From Closterium sp. Naga37s-1 (Eukaryota; Streptophyta; Zygnematophyceae; Desmidiales; Closteriaceae): a stretch of 64,000 bases of DNA. The notes below the pieces were generated by a model. The model was not told the origin of the DNA, made no database searches, and saw nothing but the letters and a program-made list of their open reading frames with translations. Made by a program: the position numbers and the translations under genes. Below are positions 45,571-59,287 of this stretch, piece after piece. The stretch spans positions 69,501 to 133,500 of the forward strand of contig CANJKZ010000399.1 of the NCBI GenBank assembly GCA_947471745.1. The letters run 5' to 3'. The first letter of the stretch is position 1. Each line of letters begins with the position of its first letter.

Positions 45571-47257
45571 TTACAGCTCATCGTCCCCCACAACAGCAGC
45601 TGCCATGTCAAGCTCCTCCTCGTCCGGCTCCCCCGACTCCAGGTTCGGGTCCTTGCCGAACCTAAACGGCGGCGCCCTGACTGCGTGTAAGGCATGAGCC
45701 CGAACACCCGCGCAGTTCGCATTTCCCGAGCCACGCGGCGCTGCGCCTTGGCAGACAGCCGAGTCTGCACTGCAGGCGTGGATAGTGACGGACGGCGACA
45801 TGGCATGAGGAGTGGAGGTGAATGACATGCAAGTGTGCTTGTTAATGTGGAGAAAAAGGGTTTACAGGGAGTGTGAGTGAGGAGGATAGGCAGGCAGCAC
45901 ACATGGCAGTGCGCACTGTAACTTGTACGAGGAGTGAGAGTAGACAGCACAGACAGTAGTGCAACTTGGAACCTAACATGAGGAGAGTGAGACTGCGGGC
46001 TCACCTTGTTCCTGGGTCTGATCTTGCCGGAAGCACATGCACCTGAATTTCAGATTTCTCAAGAAGCACATGCACCTACCTCTTGACCCAGTCAGCAGAG
46101 TTTCCCGTTCCACTATGCCCCTGTGTGCTGCCCAGACTCCCATATACATATTTCACAATCCAACTTCGCCACTTCTCTGTTCCTCCCCTTGCCCACTCCC
46201 TCCCTGTGCCTATCCGCCCTCACTTCCCCCCCCTGTGCCTTCATTGCCCCCTCTCCATCCCTCCCCTCATCTCACGTGGAAGTCAGCAGCACGCAGAGTC
46301 TCCTTGGTGGTTGGGGTGGGCAGATTGCTAAAGCAAGTCCCCCGTGCCATCTGGGAGAGGCTGAGATATGTCCATGCCCGATTGCCTGCTTAGCTTGGCT
46401 GCTTTGAGGGTCAGGGACGGGGGGTGGGAGGACAGGGAGAGATGCAGGGAAGGATGTGGGGTGGGGGGCGCGATGTAGGCAGAAGAGAGAGAGATGGGGG
46501 GAATGGAAAATGTCAGGGAGGTGAGGAATGGGGAAGAGGAGCGGAGGCAAGGAAAATAGCGCATGGGCATAGTGAAATGGACGGACGACACAATATGAGG
46601 GGAGGTAACGTGCGATGGACCACCCATCTATTGCCATGCGCGCCTGCTGCTAACGCCCCTCTCCGCCTCCCCCCTCGCCGTCCTCTGCCAGGCGACCAGG
46701 CACGCACATGCACACACACGTGCAGCACACAAGCAGCACACATGCAATACACATGTAAGCCAAACGCGCTGCTGAGAGCCACGTGGCAGGACAAGGTTCC
46801 ACCAATGAAACAGCGCGTGCGTGGCAGGGATGACCTGGCTACCTAGAGCTTGGAGTGAGAAGCTGCTACATTGTAACTGCATTCATTGGAGCCTAGCGTG
46901 TGACACTGCCACGTGTTTTGTGTGTGAGACTGTCACGTGTCAGCAGCACTCAATGGATTGCGCCTGCTGGATCCACTGCCGCCACTCCCCGACCTCCTCC
47001 TTCCGCCCCTCCCCTCCGCCTCCCGCCTCCGCCCCGCCTTCCCCCGACCCCCCGCCTCCACCGCCCGCAATCTGATCCGCGCTGGCTGCTGCTGGGGCTG
47101 GGAGCGGGGCGAAGTGGAATGGCGCTGCAACGGGGAAGAGGGCGAGACGAGGAGAGGGATAGGCATGGTTGAATGAAAGGTGAGGTGCGAGATGGTGCGT
47201 AGTAAACTGAGAGGGAGGAGGGGGCTTAGAGCGCAATGAAGCCCCCAGCGATCTCAT
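45571..47257 (-). pseudogene. Mitochondrial ribosomal protein bS18-like gene with frame breaks
   Basis: The core is clear: GKIRPRNK at 46030-46005, then after an intron TRLSAKAQRRVAREMRTARV and FGLMPYT from 45764. This is the RNA-binding heart of bS18 and matches plant mitochondrial S18 (SAKAQRKIAREIKTARAFGLMPF). The C-terminal tail PFRFGKDPNLESGEPDEEEL ends at 45571 but is one frame off from MPYT, with the break near 45680. A probable middle exon (46350-46276) reads MARGTCFSNLPTPTTKETLR. A probable first exon begins at 47257 with MRSLGASLRSKP, an Arg/Ser-rich leader suiting mitochondrial import. The GKIRPRNK exon also needs a one-base shift to join upstream, next to a short direct repeat (aagcacatgcacct). 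Two breaks could be assembly errors in a live gene or true decay. Confidence 0.55.
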
Positions 47258-48396
47258 CAGCGTAAGGGATGCGCGCGGAGAAGGAACTGGTAAGGGGATG
47301 GCGGAGCGGAACGGATGATGTCAGCATGATTGATGGCGGTGGGGTTTGAAGAGTTTGATCGACGGTTTGTAACGGGGACAGATTGATGCGATCGGACGGT
47401 CCAGAAACTCTCGAGGTACGCGGAGATCCCGAGGTGACGTCGCTCACACCAGGGGCAGGAGAAGATGACGTCACTAAAGCCACGATTCGCTGGCCTTCTC
47501 TCGAGCCGCGACGCGCCGACGTGGCAGCCGCCCGCCAGGCTAACTGAGAACAATGCGACAGCGCGAGTGTGCAGCGGGAAATGTGCTTGCGCGAGTGTGC
47601 CGTGGCGAATGCGACAGCGCGAGGGAGCAGCGGCGCATGCGACGGCGCGAGTGTGCCGTGGCGAAATGCCTAACGCGAGTGAGCCGCGGCGAACCCTCAA
47701 TGTCACGAATGTTTCACACTCGTGCCGAGTGCGAGATGCGTCTTAGCAATCGTGGAGCTATGAGCAACGTAACCCTAAAGAATCTGGGCGCGACGCGCCA
47801 TCGCATAGGATCTTGCTAAGGCCGTACGTGGTCGTCCCGATGGCATTAGATTGTACTTTATTCTCGTCATTAGTAGATTCCTAAGGCTTTGTGCGGCAAT
47901 GTGGTTGCGTTGACGACAATGTTCACGCACCGGACGTTGTTATCGAGCTGCGCATACGTCCAGTGCGGTTTGTTGGCGAATAGCTCTTGCTCAGCGACTA
48001 TAATAGTAGTTCTTGGGCTAGTGGGTCATGTTTGTTGAGGTTGGTGTTGGGCGATCTTTCCGTGCGATGTTCATAGGGCTGAAACGCCGTTGCTACAGTG
48101 CTTTTGGTTGGCGAGAGTTGAGTTTGGGCCTTGTGTGTTGACCTTGTTGGCCCCTGGTGGGAACCGGGTTACACCCAACCAAGGTTAGGAAGCTTGAACC
48201 AGTTTTGTGCTTCTTGACCCTCCGGTTTTAAGGATCCGTTGAGCAGCTGCGCGCCGAGCGCGGAGAGCGCCGGAGGGTTCTCGCGATCGTCAAGGTTGTA
48301 AAGCTTTGTCCATGCCTGCGACGGTCGGATAATGATGACCCGCAGACAAAAAGATCAAGGGACAACTGATACACGTCACGCTGACAGGCCGAGTAC
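47258..48396. other. Intergenic region upstream of the bS18-like gene
   Basis: Holds a degenerate GC-rich direct repeat at about 47550-47700 (variants of gcgcgagtgtgccgtggcga) and otherwise unique sequence. A minus-strand frame at 47226-47483 has no family features. Confidence 0.4.
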
Positions 48397-48899
48397 CAGG
48401 CCCTCAGATTCGTTTTGGGGCTGTCTGATTCGTCAGAATTAGTACACATTTTTAGTCTGATTAATCAGACTTGGTACAAAAAATAACTCTGAAATTTCAG
48501 AGTTCAAGAGTATAAAAGTCTGATTACACAGAGTTCACATCAGTATGGAAGCTGATGGATCAGCCTACAACGAGGTGGTGATTGCGCCGCGCGACACTGC
48601 TGTCACTGTTTCAGCTTGACTGACAGACAGGACTGAACTGTACTTGCAGCGCTCATCGCGGCTGTTAGGGCAGATTTCGCACAGGAATACCAGAGTAGGT
48701 ACCCGCTAAACCGCTCATGGATCAGAGTACACTCTGAGAAAATGGCTGAAAAATCAGACAAGGCCTACATTTTTTTTCTGAATATTCAGAGTTCACAGCA
48801 AAAAAAACTCTAAACTTTCAGAGTTCACTAAAAAAAAAGGCTGAAATATCCGACTTTTTTAGGCAAATCAGAGAAATTTCTCTGACTTCTGGGGGCCTG
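48397..48899. mobile_element. Non-autonomous hAT-like element with 8-bp duplication
   Basis: The ends are CAGGCCCTCAGA at the left and TCTGGGGGCCTG at the right, imperfect inverted repeats starting with the hAT-typical CAGG. The 8-bp sequence ccgagtac flanks both sides exactly (48389-48396 and 48900-48907). The interior has no transposase. It is AT-rich and packed with perfect palindromes built on TCTGA: agtctgattaatcagact at 48454, aactctgaaatttcagagtt at 48485, ctgaatattcag at 48778 and tcagagaaatttctctga at 48868. These are plausibly subterminal transposase-binding motifs. Confidence 0.88.
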
Positions 48900-48907
48900 C
48901 CGAGTAC

Positions 48908-49339
48908 TGTGGTACACTCTCGAAATTAATTGAGTGTATCGTACTGTCTTCACAAAACGTGTATGAATTTCGGCAATAACAGTTTCGTACATATAAAAGG
49001 TCACGAGCTTCGGAGTGCAAAAGCTGATCATCGACTAACTGAAATTCGGCGGCCGTCGCCTTCGCCATTGTCACGAGGATCAACGAAAAAAGCACTGATC
49101 CGAGCAACGCCATGTTGAATGCATAATCGTCAAACGAGCTGGCGAACAACCGACAGGGTGGATAGGAAGCTGTTCGCCTTGTAGGCTCTGATTTGTAGAC
49201 AGGTTCCGATTTGTACCACTCCTGCACTTCAAACACCGCGTTGAGAGAGCACCGAGGCGACTATTAGCGCCTAGTGACGCCTAGGGAGTACATAGGCATC
49301 TGGGAAGAACGGACGACTACGGAAGGGAGGGATGCCATA
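48908..49339. other. Intergenic
   Basis: Contains the near-palindrome tacactctcgaaattaattg at 48911 just outside the hAT-like element. No gene seen. Confidence 0.35.
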
Positions 49340-49828
49340 CCGTCATCGCCCGGATATAAGACATATATGTCTTATCTCGTACACGGGCAAAAATGCTTGA
49401 GTTATCTTGTAAACGGGATGGTTTAGGGTGTCTTATAAGTCTTATAAATGGAAACTTTTTAAACTACTTAGAAATATTTTCCGTACTTCTTTAAAAAGAG
49501 TTTCTCATAATGCGTGTGGATGTTGCGAAGGTGCCACTTCGATAACCTCTGCCCGAGACGCCACGTTATGGAGAACACCTGCAGGGGCAAATTTGGTAGG
49601 TCCTGGGTCAGCGCGTGGAAGAATTCGCGCTTCGCAAGGGTAAAAAAGTACGCGGTACTTCAACTTTCGCTATAATTTATTGAAGTTTCGATTATAAGAC
49701 ATATATGTATTATCTCATACACACAAATAGGTGTCTTATAATGAGGCTAGCCTGTTTATAAGAGACACCCGTATAGTAGACAACCCCTGTCTACTATACA
49801 ACACTGTCTTATATCCGGGTGATGACGG
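49340..49828. mobile_element. Non-autonomous TIR element with TA duplication (Tc1/mariner-like)
   Basis: The left end is ccgtcatcgcccggatataa and the right end reads, inverted, ccgtcatcacccggatataa, with one mismatch over more than 22 bp. TA flanks both ends (49338-49339 and 49829-49830). Inside are repeated ataagacatatatgtcttat-like inverted motifs and no coding capacity. The TA target suggests a Stowaway or mariner-type MITE. Confidence 0.8.
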
Positions 49829-50375
49829 TAGCAATGCACAAATTCTGAAGCTCCCTGCAGTTGCTTGCGAAGTGTTTCATGTCAAATCGACGGAGCGTAT
49901 TGGTCATCGTTTCTGACTCGAATACTGATTGGTCAGGCATGAACGCACGAGATTCTGACGAAAATCGGGCGCCGCAGGCAACAATGGCGATCGGACCACC
50001 CAGGTGAGACTGGGTTCCCAGGTGACTCCCCAGTACACTTTGTTGTAACAAACTTTGTTCCAAGGGATTTTGTATTGAGATTATCACTCTTATTTGATAC
50101 ACCATAGCTTGCTAGCAAGCACAGAGAGCTCAGAAGCAAAGATGCTGTAGCAGCGGCATGGGATGGGCGCCAAACGTCACCATGGAAAAAGCGGACCTAA
50201 ATCCTCCTATTGGTGAAGTGGAACCCAACTGGCTTATTTGCATGTGCAGCTGCTGCTCCGGAAGTACATTTCCACCCCGGTATCTCTTTGTAAAGTCTGG
50301 CAATTCATGCACATATATTACAGCTTAACATCATGCTTCGTTCTGTTCAACATAACCCATCCATCATCCGTTCAT
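49829..50375. other. Intergenic, 3' flank of glutaredoxin
   Basis: No supported gene. It probably includes the glutaredoxin 3' UTR near 50375. Confidence 0.4.
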
Positions 50376-51585
<1,210 letters not shown>

Positions 51586-53052
51586 TGAGAAACCGAACGA
51601 ACAGATTGGTCGCACAAGAGGCAGGGGCAAGATTGGAACAAACAATAGCCTCACTTGTCTGGATTGGACGAGTGATGAATGCGTACTCTGCAGGAGAGCA
51701 CATCGATTGTGGAGTGGATACTGGTGGAAATTGTGGAAGTGACAAATAACTGAGGTCATAGTGTCGACTCTGAGAAAAACTCCTCCAGAGCCTCATGGAG
51801 CCAAGAACAGACTGATTGGTGTGACATCCTCGTCCACACACTTGACTGGATAGCTGGTGTGGTGACACACCCAATGCCCCTGTCAGGTCACAGGAGCACG
51901 GAACGGTGGACAGCTGGCTTTCTTTTTCCCACGAAAGACGTGGATTGGGGGAACTGTGCGATGGATTCACGAATCCTCGCTCCAGTTCGCGAAGTAGCGG
52001 GATGGGCCCAGAAAATGAGGCATCATACTCTCTATAACAGCCTCTTCTTACGAACGGTAAGGTGCTACACTTCATACCAACAATTTGTGAAGCGCATACT
52101 TGTCAACTTGAAATGTTAAACACTTTGCTACTTCAAACTTCGGAGCCACGTAGACAAGCTTCGTGGCGCCCCTCCAAAACTTGAACCAATTGGCAGACTC
52201 CGCTCAGCCGTCACGTGGTGCCGAAAGTCGTCTGGAATCCCCGACGTGCCAAGTCATCCCAAATCATAGTAGACGCTCTGCTAGCGTGCGTGATTGGCCT
52301 GAAATGCTAGCTGGTTACCCGTATGTTCCTACAATTGCGGCTGCTTTCGTCAGCCCCAAGGCGTGAATGGCTGGCAGCTGGAGCAGCCCCAGGGTGCACA
52401 TTCAACGCGGTTCGGCTTGAGATGTTGGGAAGGGGGTTTGGAGAAAAACAGTGATTGGCTCACGAGGGGCGACAAAAAAATGATTCCGCTAGAGCTTCGG
52501 GCATTTCGTAGGTGGCGGGAGGGGGTGAAATGGCGGGAGTGGGTGAAACCGAATGGCGGGAGGGATGAAACAGATTGGCGGGAGGGGGGGGAAACGAAAT
52601 TGCGGGGGAGGGGGGAAACAAAATTGCGGGGGAGGGGGGAAACGAATTTCGACGGGGAGGGGGAAATGAAATTGCGGGGGCGTGGGGAAACGAAATTGCG
52701 GGGGAGGGGGGAAACGAATTTCGACTTGAAGGGGTTGAAAGCACACCTCGTAACCCACTCAGTCAAGGGATAACCTTTGATGCACATTCAGCTGAATGTG
52801 CACCCCGGTTTTAAACCCCTCTACCAGATTTGGGGATGAATGTAGCACGGATTTTACAGCACTGTATTTGTACCGAGTGGTACCTTCCATTTTCAATCAG
52901 GCAAACCATTCATCTGTTTGGAATCCCTCCAACAGACTCACATTCTGTGGCCCACGGATTCCTTTTCCCCTGCTGATTCCGATTCTCCACCTTGGTAGGC
53001 TGCTACGGCTTCAAGCTCCAACCATTATTTCCTTCTTTCAGCCGATCCAGCC
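51586..53052. promoter_or_regulatory. Divergent upstream region of glutaredoxin and argininosuccinate synthase
   Basis: About 1.47 kb between two opposite starts. It holds a 24-bp minisatellite (next entry) and otherwise no supported gene. Confidence 0.45.
52560..52735. repeat. About 24-bp minisatellite, gggggaaacgaaattgcggg type
   Basis: Seven or so degenerate copies (variants gggaaacgaatttcgac and ggaaatgaaattgcg) in the shared upstream region. Confidence 0.85.
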
Positions 53053-55523
53053 ATGGCTTCCGCAATGACGCTCCGGTTCTCGGTTCAGAGCAGCGAGTTG
53101 CTAGGCAAGAGCCTAGTGAAGGCTTCCAGTCTGAAGCCTAAGGTATTGCATTAACCTCATGATCTCGTTCTTTTCCACTTATCTGATGTCATCTTCTTAC
53201 CCCGTCCGTGTGCGTTATCGTTTCCGCCTGCTGTTTCCTTTGACAGAGCACAGCCAAGTGCAGCGCTCGCTCTCAGAACTGCCCCCGTCTTGTCGCAAAA
53301 GCCATGGCTTCTGGTGAGCGATCGAACCCCAGCAGCTCTTCCCTTCCCCTTTCACAGCATCATTTGATCTGTTTTCTAAGAAAAGGAAGACATTAATCGA
53401 AAAAAGAGAACATTCATAGACCTGAAAAAATTCGTGCTTCATGAAGACACGCAGCCACTCATTTCAGCAAAACAAGTTCCAATCGTACAACTCATCAATT
53501 AAATCTCATTATTGTTCATTCCCCTTCACACCAGCTGCTGAAACAGCGACCAAGTCAGACGGCGGTCTCCGCGGCAACCTCAAGAAGGTCGTTCTCGCCT
53601 ACAGCGGCGGGCTCGACACGTCCGTGATCGTGCCATGGCTGCGCGAGAACTACGGCTGCGAGGTGGTCTGCTTCTGCGCGGATGTGGGTCAGGGCGTAGG
53701 CGAGACCGATGGGCTGGATGCCAAGGCGAAGGCGAGCGGCGCTAGCCAGCTGTTCATTGGAGATCTCAAGGAAGAGTTTGTACGCGATTATGTCTTCCCC
53801 TGCATTCGCGCTGGTGCGGTGTACGAGCGCAAGTACCTGCTCGGGACGTCCATGGCTCGCCCTGTCATCGCCAAGGTGAGCTCTTTTTCTCCGTTGTGTC
53901 TCCATCGAAGCCTCACACGATCTTCCCTTCAGGGACTCCGCTTCTGTCGCTCCGTCTTCTGGCGATTACATAAAGCTTTCAACAGGTCAGAGCTGAGCTC
54001 TTCCCACGATCTGCTCGTCCAATTTGCATTGTCCCTATTTTGTGACACCCTGGAAATCTGCATTGTCACTATTTTGTCATAACTTCACCCAGGTATTCCT
54101 GATCCATCGGATGCCAACCTTTAGCAACAAACGCATTCCAGAACACTTCCTAAACTCCAATCCTGCTTTCTCTTCCTCCCCGTTCCCCACCCGCCCCGCA
54201 CCTCCCATGCCCCTCCACCCGTCCTGCCAGGCGATGGTGGACGTGGCGAAGCAGGTGGGCGCGGACGCCGTGGCGCACGGGTGCACGGGGAAGGGCAACG
54301 ACCAGGTCCGCTTCGAGCTCACCTTCTTCTCGCTCGACCCCAAGCTGCAAGTCGTCGCGCCGTGGCGCGAGTGGGACATCCGCGGCCGCGAGGACGCCAT
54401 TGAATACGCCAAGAAGCACAACGTGCCCGTCCCCGTTACAAAGAAATCCATCTACAGCCGCGACCGCAACCTGTGGCACATCAGTCACGAGGTACGAGCA
54501 GTGCATGTGCCATCCCTGCCTCTTTTTCTGAATGATTGTCCTCTCTATGGTGTTTGCGAAAGCATTGGTCGGAGCGACAAACGAATGCAATTCGGTCCTC
54601 ATGTAAAATGAAAATCACCAGGACCGTCCAGCATGAACACGAGTGCCCCAGGAGTCCCGTTTCTTATCCCCCGTGCCTGCCTCGCCTCCCCCTCTCCAGG
54701 CGTCGCAATGGGCACTGTCCTCGCTTCACTGTTGATATGTCCCTCTCTCTTTACTCATCATTCTCAGCGACCCATTCATTGTTGCCCATTCATGCACGCT
54801 CAGCTTGACATTCCCCCTTCTAACCCCTCTACCACTCCCAACCTGTCTCCTCCACTCTCTCTCCCGTCCCTCCGCCAGGGCGACATTCTGGAGGACCCGG
54901 CAAACGAGCCGGCCAAGGACATGTACGTGATCTCAGTGGACCCTGAGGACGCCCCCAACACGCCCGAGTACGTGGAGATCGGCATCGAGAAGGGCATCCC
55001 CGTCTCCATCAACGGCCAGGCGCTCTCCCCCGCCAACCTCCTCGCAGCAGCCAATGAGATCGGTGCACGCCACGGCGTCGGCCGCATTGACATGGTCGAG
55101 AATCGCCTTGTCGGGATGAAGTCCCGCGGCGTGTATGAAACTCCCGGTGGGACCATTCTTGCGAATGCGTGCCGGGAGCTGGAGGCCCTGGTTCTCGACA
55201 GGGAGACCATGCAGACCAAGGACCAGCTGGCTCTGAAATACGCCGAGCTTGTGTATGCCGGCCGGTGGTTCGACCCCCTGAGGGACGCCCTGGATGCATT
55301 CATGGTGTCTGTGAGCGAGAAGGTGACTGGGTCTGTGAAGCTCAAGTGCTACAAGGGGTCGGTGAATGTGGCGACGCGCGTTTCACCGTACTCGCTCTAC
55401 AGGGAGGATATCTCGTCCTTCGAGGAGGGCAGTGGGGTGTACAACCAGGCTGATGCTGCTGGGTTCATCCGCCTGTATGGGCTGCCTACCCGCGTGCGCG
55501 CCATGCAGGAGCAAGGGTTGTGA
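53053..55523 (+). CDS. Argininosuccinate synthase, plastid precursor
   Basis: Joins citrulline and aspartate with ATP to make argininosuccinate in arginine synthesis (EC 6.3.4.5). Five exons in phase: 53053-53142, 53247-53313, 53535-53875, 54231-54491, 54879-55523; 467 aa. The first two exons encode a Ser/Lys-rich leader suiting a plastid transit peptide. The enzyme has the ATP pyrophosphatase loop [15 protein letters not shown], then [77 protein letters not shown] and YRFD-equivalent C-terminal blocks. Length and motifs are complete. Exon-fragment copies are absent. Confidence 0.96.
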
Positions 55524-56689
55524 GGAGAGTCTTGTGTGCTGTCACCAGTGCTTGTGGATAGATTGGAGCCTGAAACGAGGGGTCTGTTATGTGGTACGTG
55601 ATTGCATAGTAGAGGATAAGAAGCTGATGAGGGCAAGTTAGTTCACGGTGATAGGATTGTGTGAGATTTGCATGTCAGCTCGTGAATTCATGACACAAAA
55701 TTATTGAATTGCATGGCTTTAATGAAGTTGCATCTGGAGTAACAGAAGTCACGTACTCTTCGGCTTATCGCGTTAGTAAATAAACGGGTTGTCATAGTTA
55801 CAGCGAATCAGAGATTCTGGCACTGTCGCCAGCTCCCATGTTGCAGCAATGTGGATGGTGATGAAGATTCAGGAGGAACTGCTGCGATGACATTCGGAAA
55901 CCAGAATTTCAAATGCCTCTTGAAGAAACTCGTGTCAGTCGTACAGCTGGTCGCAAATCTCGTGGACCGTGTCAATTCATTATTTTCAGCCTTGCTAAAC
56001 ACGTCAGACTAGGTCCGATCACAGTTCATCCCACAAGAGCTGGTTGATTCGGTCTTGGTTTGGTAGGCAGGATTCACTTGTCCACCATGAAACGCGCTCT
56101 GCCATGTGCCGACCTGAGTTCTGCTGTACAGCTGTACTCCTGAAACCAACTGAACTGGTTCTGTACATTCGGCTGACACCAGACGCGTTTCATTTGGTCG
56201 TCGTTGCGCTGGCATGACCTGCTCGTTCGGCTGCTTTAGCTGGCATCGACGTGACACCCAGCTGGAGACTGGTGCACTGTATCCCAATTCCCGAAACAGG
56301 CTCAGCGATTCCGCTTTCCAGGTTCATGTCGGTCGAGACGCGGTCATCTCGCCCCACGTACACATCGTCAAATGCCCCCTCACCTCAGTTGAAGGCCACA
56401 ACATCTGTCGTCCACCTCTCCTGGCGCTTCTACTCGCTCCCAACTTTCCCGATTTCTCCTCGCAACGCCTGTTCGGTGCTCTGCATTTTGCTGCTTGGCT
56501 TTACAACCCTCCACACCTCTCCCGCATCCTCCTGTTGACCTTGCCTCGCTATTTCCACATTGCTTCAACGCAGCTGCTATCGCTGACTCCAGTAACACCA
56601 CTCCAGTAGCACCTCGATCGTTCTATTCCTTAGAACTAATATTTTTTCGTTTTAGGGTTTCGAGTTTTGTTGCACAGCCATAAGTAAGA
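55524..56689. promoter_or_regulatory. Intergenic between argininosuccinate synthase and DCD gene 1
   Basis: About 1.17 kb. Should hold the synthase 3' UTR and the DCD promoter and 5' UTR. No other gene seen. Confidence 0.4.
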
Positions 56690-57469
56690 ATGATAGGAAC
56701 TGGAGGATATTCGTCCTCGCTTCAAGGGTCTCCCCAGTCACCCGACAAACGCTTTAAGACCCTTCCTCCAGCAGAGACACTACCCAGACATGAAATTCTA
56801 GGAGGTTACATTTTTGTTTGCAACAACGAGACGATGCACGAAGACTTAGAGAGACAACTCTTCGGGCTTCCCCAGCGATACCGCGACTCCGTGCGAGCAA
56901 TTCAACCAGGCCTTCCCCTCTTTCTGTACAACTACACTACGCACCAGCTTCATGGAGTTTTCGAGGTGAAAACACGTTCATATAATCCGTTTATCCATCG
57001 CCTATTTCCGTTGATTTGTCGGCCTGACGAACTTCGTTTTGCTTCATGCTAGGCCGCGAGCTTCGGCGGCACAAACATTGACCCGACTGCCTGGGAAGAC
57101 AAGAAGGTGAAAGGCGAGTCCCGGTTTCCTGCCCAAGTTCGCATCAAGATTCGCAAGTTCTGTCGAGCTCTTGACGAGGAGGAGTTTCGGCCCTTCCTCT
57201 TCCACTACGACGGGCCCAAGTTCAGACTGATGCTCTCCGTTCCTGAGGTGAGCGCCGTTCCATATCAGTTTGCGATTATAAGAAAGCAACCGACGTCGGA
57301 CTACTAATTTATCGTCAGTGTTTTTCGTTTGCAGACACTTGCGCTACTGGATTTATTCGAGGAGAACAACTTCCCGTATCAATACTTCAGCCACTTCAAC
57401 AGCTGGTGTCGCAAGAGCCCTCCTCTCTCCACTCCGTACCATGGCTGCAGCCGCCTAATGGCTGGCTGA
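56690..57469 (+). CDS. DCD-domain protein, copy 1
   Basis: Three exons in phase: 56690-56965, 57053-57247, 57335-57469; 204 aa. Nearly the whole protein is one DCD (Development and Cell Death) domain: LGGYIFVCNNETMHEDLERQ, LFGLPQRYRDSVRAIQPGLP, LFLYNYTTHQLHGVFEAASF, then FPAQVRIKIRKFCRAL and FRLMLSVPETLALLDLFEEN. DCD proteins are plant-specific and linked to stress and cell-death responses. The biochemical role is unknown. It has a close paralog at 59288 with one fewer intron. Confidence 0.93.
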
Positions 57470-59287
57470 GGAACGTTTTCTGGGCCTGGTCCAATGACCA
57501 CTGCTACTCGCAGCATACTAATAATTAAACGAACGCAAGTTTGGAGGCCTTCTAGGCGTCTTCAGTTCTTATGAAGCAGCTCGCTCGTTGCTTCTCTTCG
57601 GAAAAACGGCACATTTTGCGTGTACATACCATTTATTATTCAATGAGAAGCTCTAGTTCCTCTAGACTCCGGGGGCTTACAGCGACTTTGAGCATGCATG
57701 AAGGAGCCAGCTGGCTGTGCACTATCTTGATTGTAGAATGACGGCGTTTGGTGAAGACCATACTGAAGTTATATACTGTGCGTGTAACAGCTATTTATTG
57801 GAGAGAGGCCCAATCGGATACCAGGTGGACCTAGACTGGGACAAAGTGGATGAAAGGTTTGCACCTACAGTAATATTATAGGACCTGATACCGTAAGAAC
57901 ATTCAAACATTTCATATTAACTAGCTAAAGATGTGCAAATAGTATATCATATCAAGTAAGATGTATCTACTTTTTTTAAGGACGCAAAGTATTATAGACT
58001 CATTTTTACTAGCTTCTTGAGCTCAAGAAGTTACTCCAGATAGCAACTTCGCACTCCCACCTGCCAGGTCAGGATTTGCTTCATAAAACGGGTCCATTCC
58101 TAAAAAGTATACTTCGTCGTCACGCAAACATGCGAAGGTGGTGGTGACGTCGCACCCAAACCTGCAGGGTATGCGTGGCAGAGTGAACATCGTGCGTGGC
58201 AGCAAACGGTGGCTTGAACGGATTTTGGCTGGACCCCAGGCTTGCATCCTCCTTGCCTCGCGGGATCTACGGATTCAGAGAGCCAGGCCGGACCAGAATG
58301 ACGAAGCAAAGTTTCTGAAGGACGCACCCGCGATTCCACCAAACCTGACCGATATGGACCTTGCTAGAAATTCGGGAGGAAACTGGTGCGGCGGACCCAC
58401 TCGGCCCGCCCGAGGTCTCCAAGGTGACCTCATCAAGGTGGCCCCCTTCATCTCCTCTTTTACTGTACCCAAATTTCTCTGACCGGACCGAACGAACATT
58501 CGAGCAGCTGGATGGGACGGGGTTGGTGGTGGTGTTCGAAGTTGCACCGCGCTTTCGCTGTCGGTGGGACCAAATCGCGGGACAAGGGTGTGTGTTTCTT
58601 CTGGGTACGATGCAGATCTAGTAGTTTTTTGTGGAATCTGGAATCCAATATCGCCTGGAAACTCCTCTCTGTACATCATTGAAGGACAGTGTTCCCTGAA
58701 AAATGCGTGGAACCGTTGATATAGGTCGGAGTGCATAATTTCCTTGCAAACCGAGACAAGTGGGGGTAAGCACCCTATCAATGAATGTTCACGGACCTCC
58801 ATTCATGACTCCAGTTGCACGGGAACCTTTACGAAGTTTTTGGTTGGACAGTTTGCGTGTCAAAGTTGCGTTTCCAGCTTCGCAGTCTGCCCCTCAGCCC
58901 ACACGCCCGGGCGCGCTTTGGGGATAAATTCCGGTATCCTCGGGAACTTTTCGTCACTCGATCTGTTTCTTCGCTTCACTGCATAAACTCTGCCGCACCC
59001 CAACTCCCAACCATCATTTCTCCAGGCCGCCAGACCAAAGCTTGCCCCGCCAACGCTTCCGTCGGAGCGAGATCCAGTCTGCCCTTTCCAGCCGATCTCA
59101 CCGCAGACAGCTCAAATAGCCAGATCCGTTCCCGCCAAGTCTTGCACTTCGCTTCAGCCTTACGACCCCTCCTCGCCTAGTCTTTCATATCTACTAGGCG
59201 TTCTCAAACCCACTTCTCACCCAGCTCAGTTTTCCGTTTACTTCCATACGATCAGTTTCAAGGTATAGCTGTTTCTGGGATATTGAG
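57470..59287. other. Intergenic between the two DCD genes
   Basis: About 1.8 kb of unique sequence. Frames at 58138-58482 (+), 58275-58802 (-) and 58815-59180 (+) overlap and have no recognisable family, so no gene is called. Confidence 0.35.

Noticed and set aside
58138..58802. Overlapping frames on both strands between the DCD genes
   Set aside because: Neither strand shows motifs or coherent exons. I could not support a gene.
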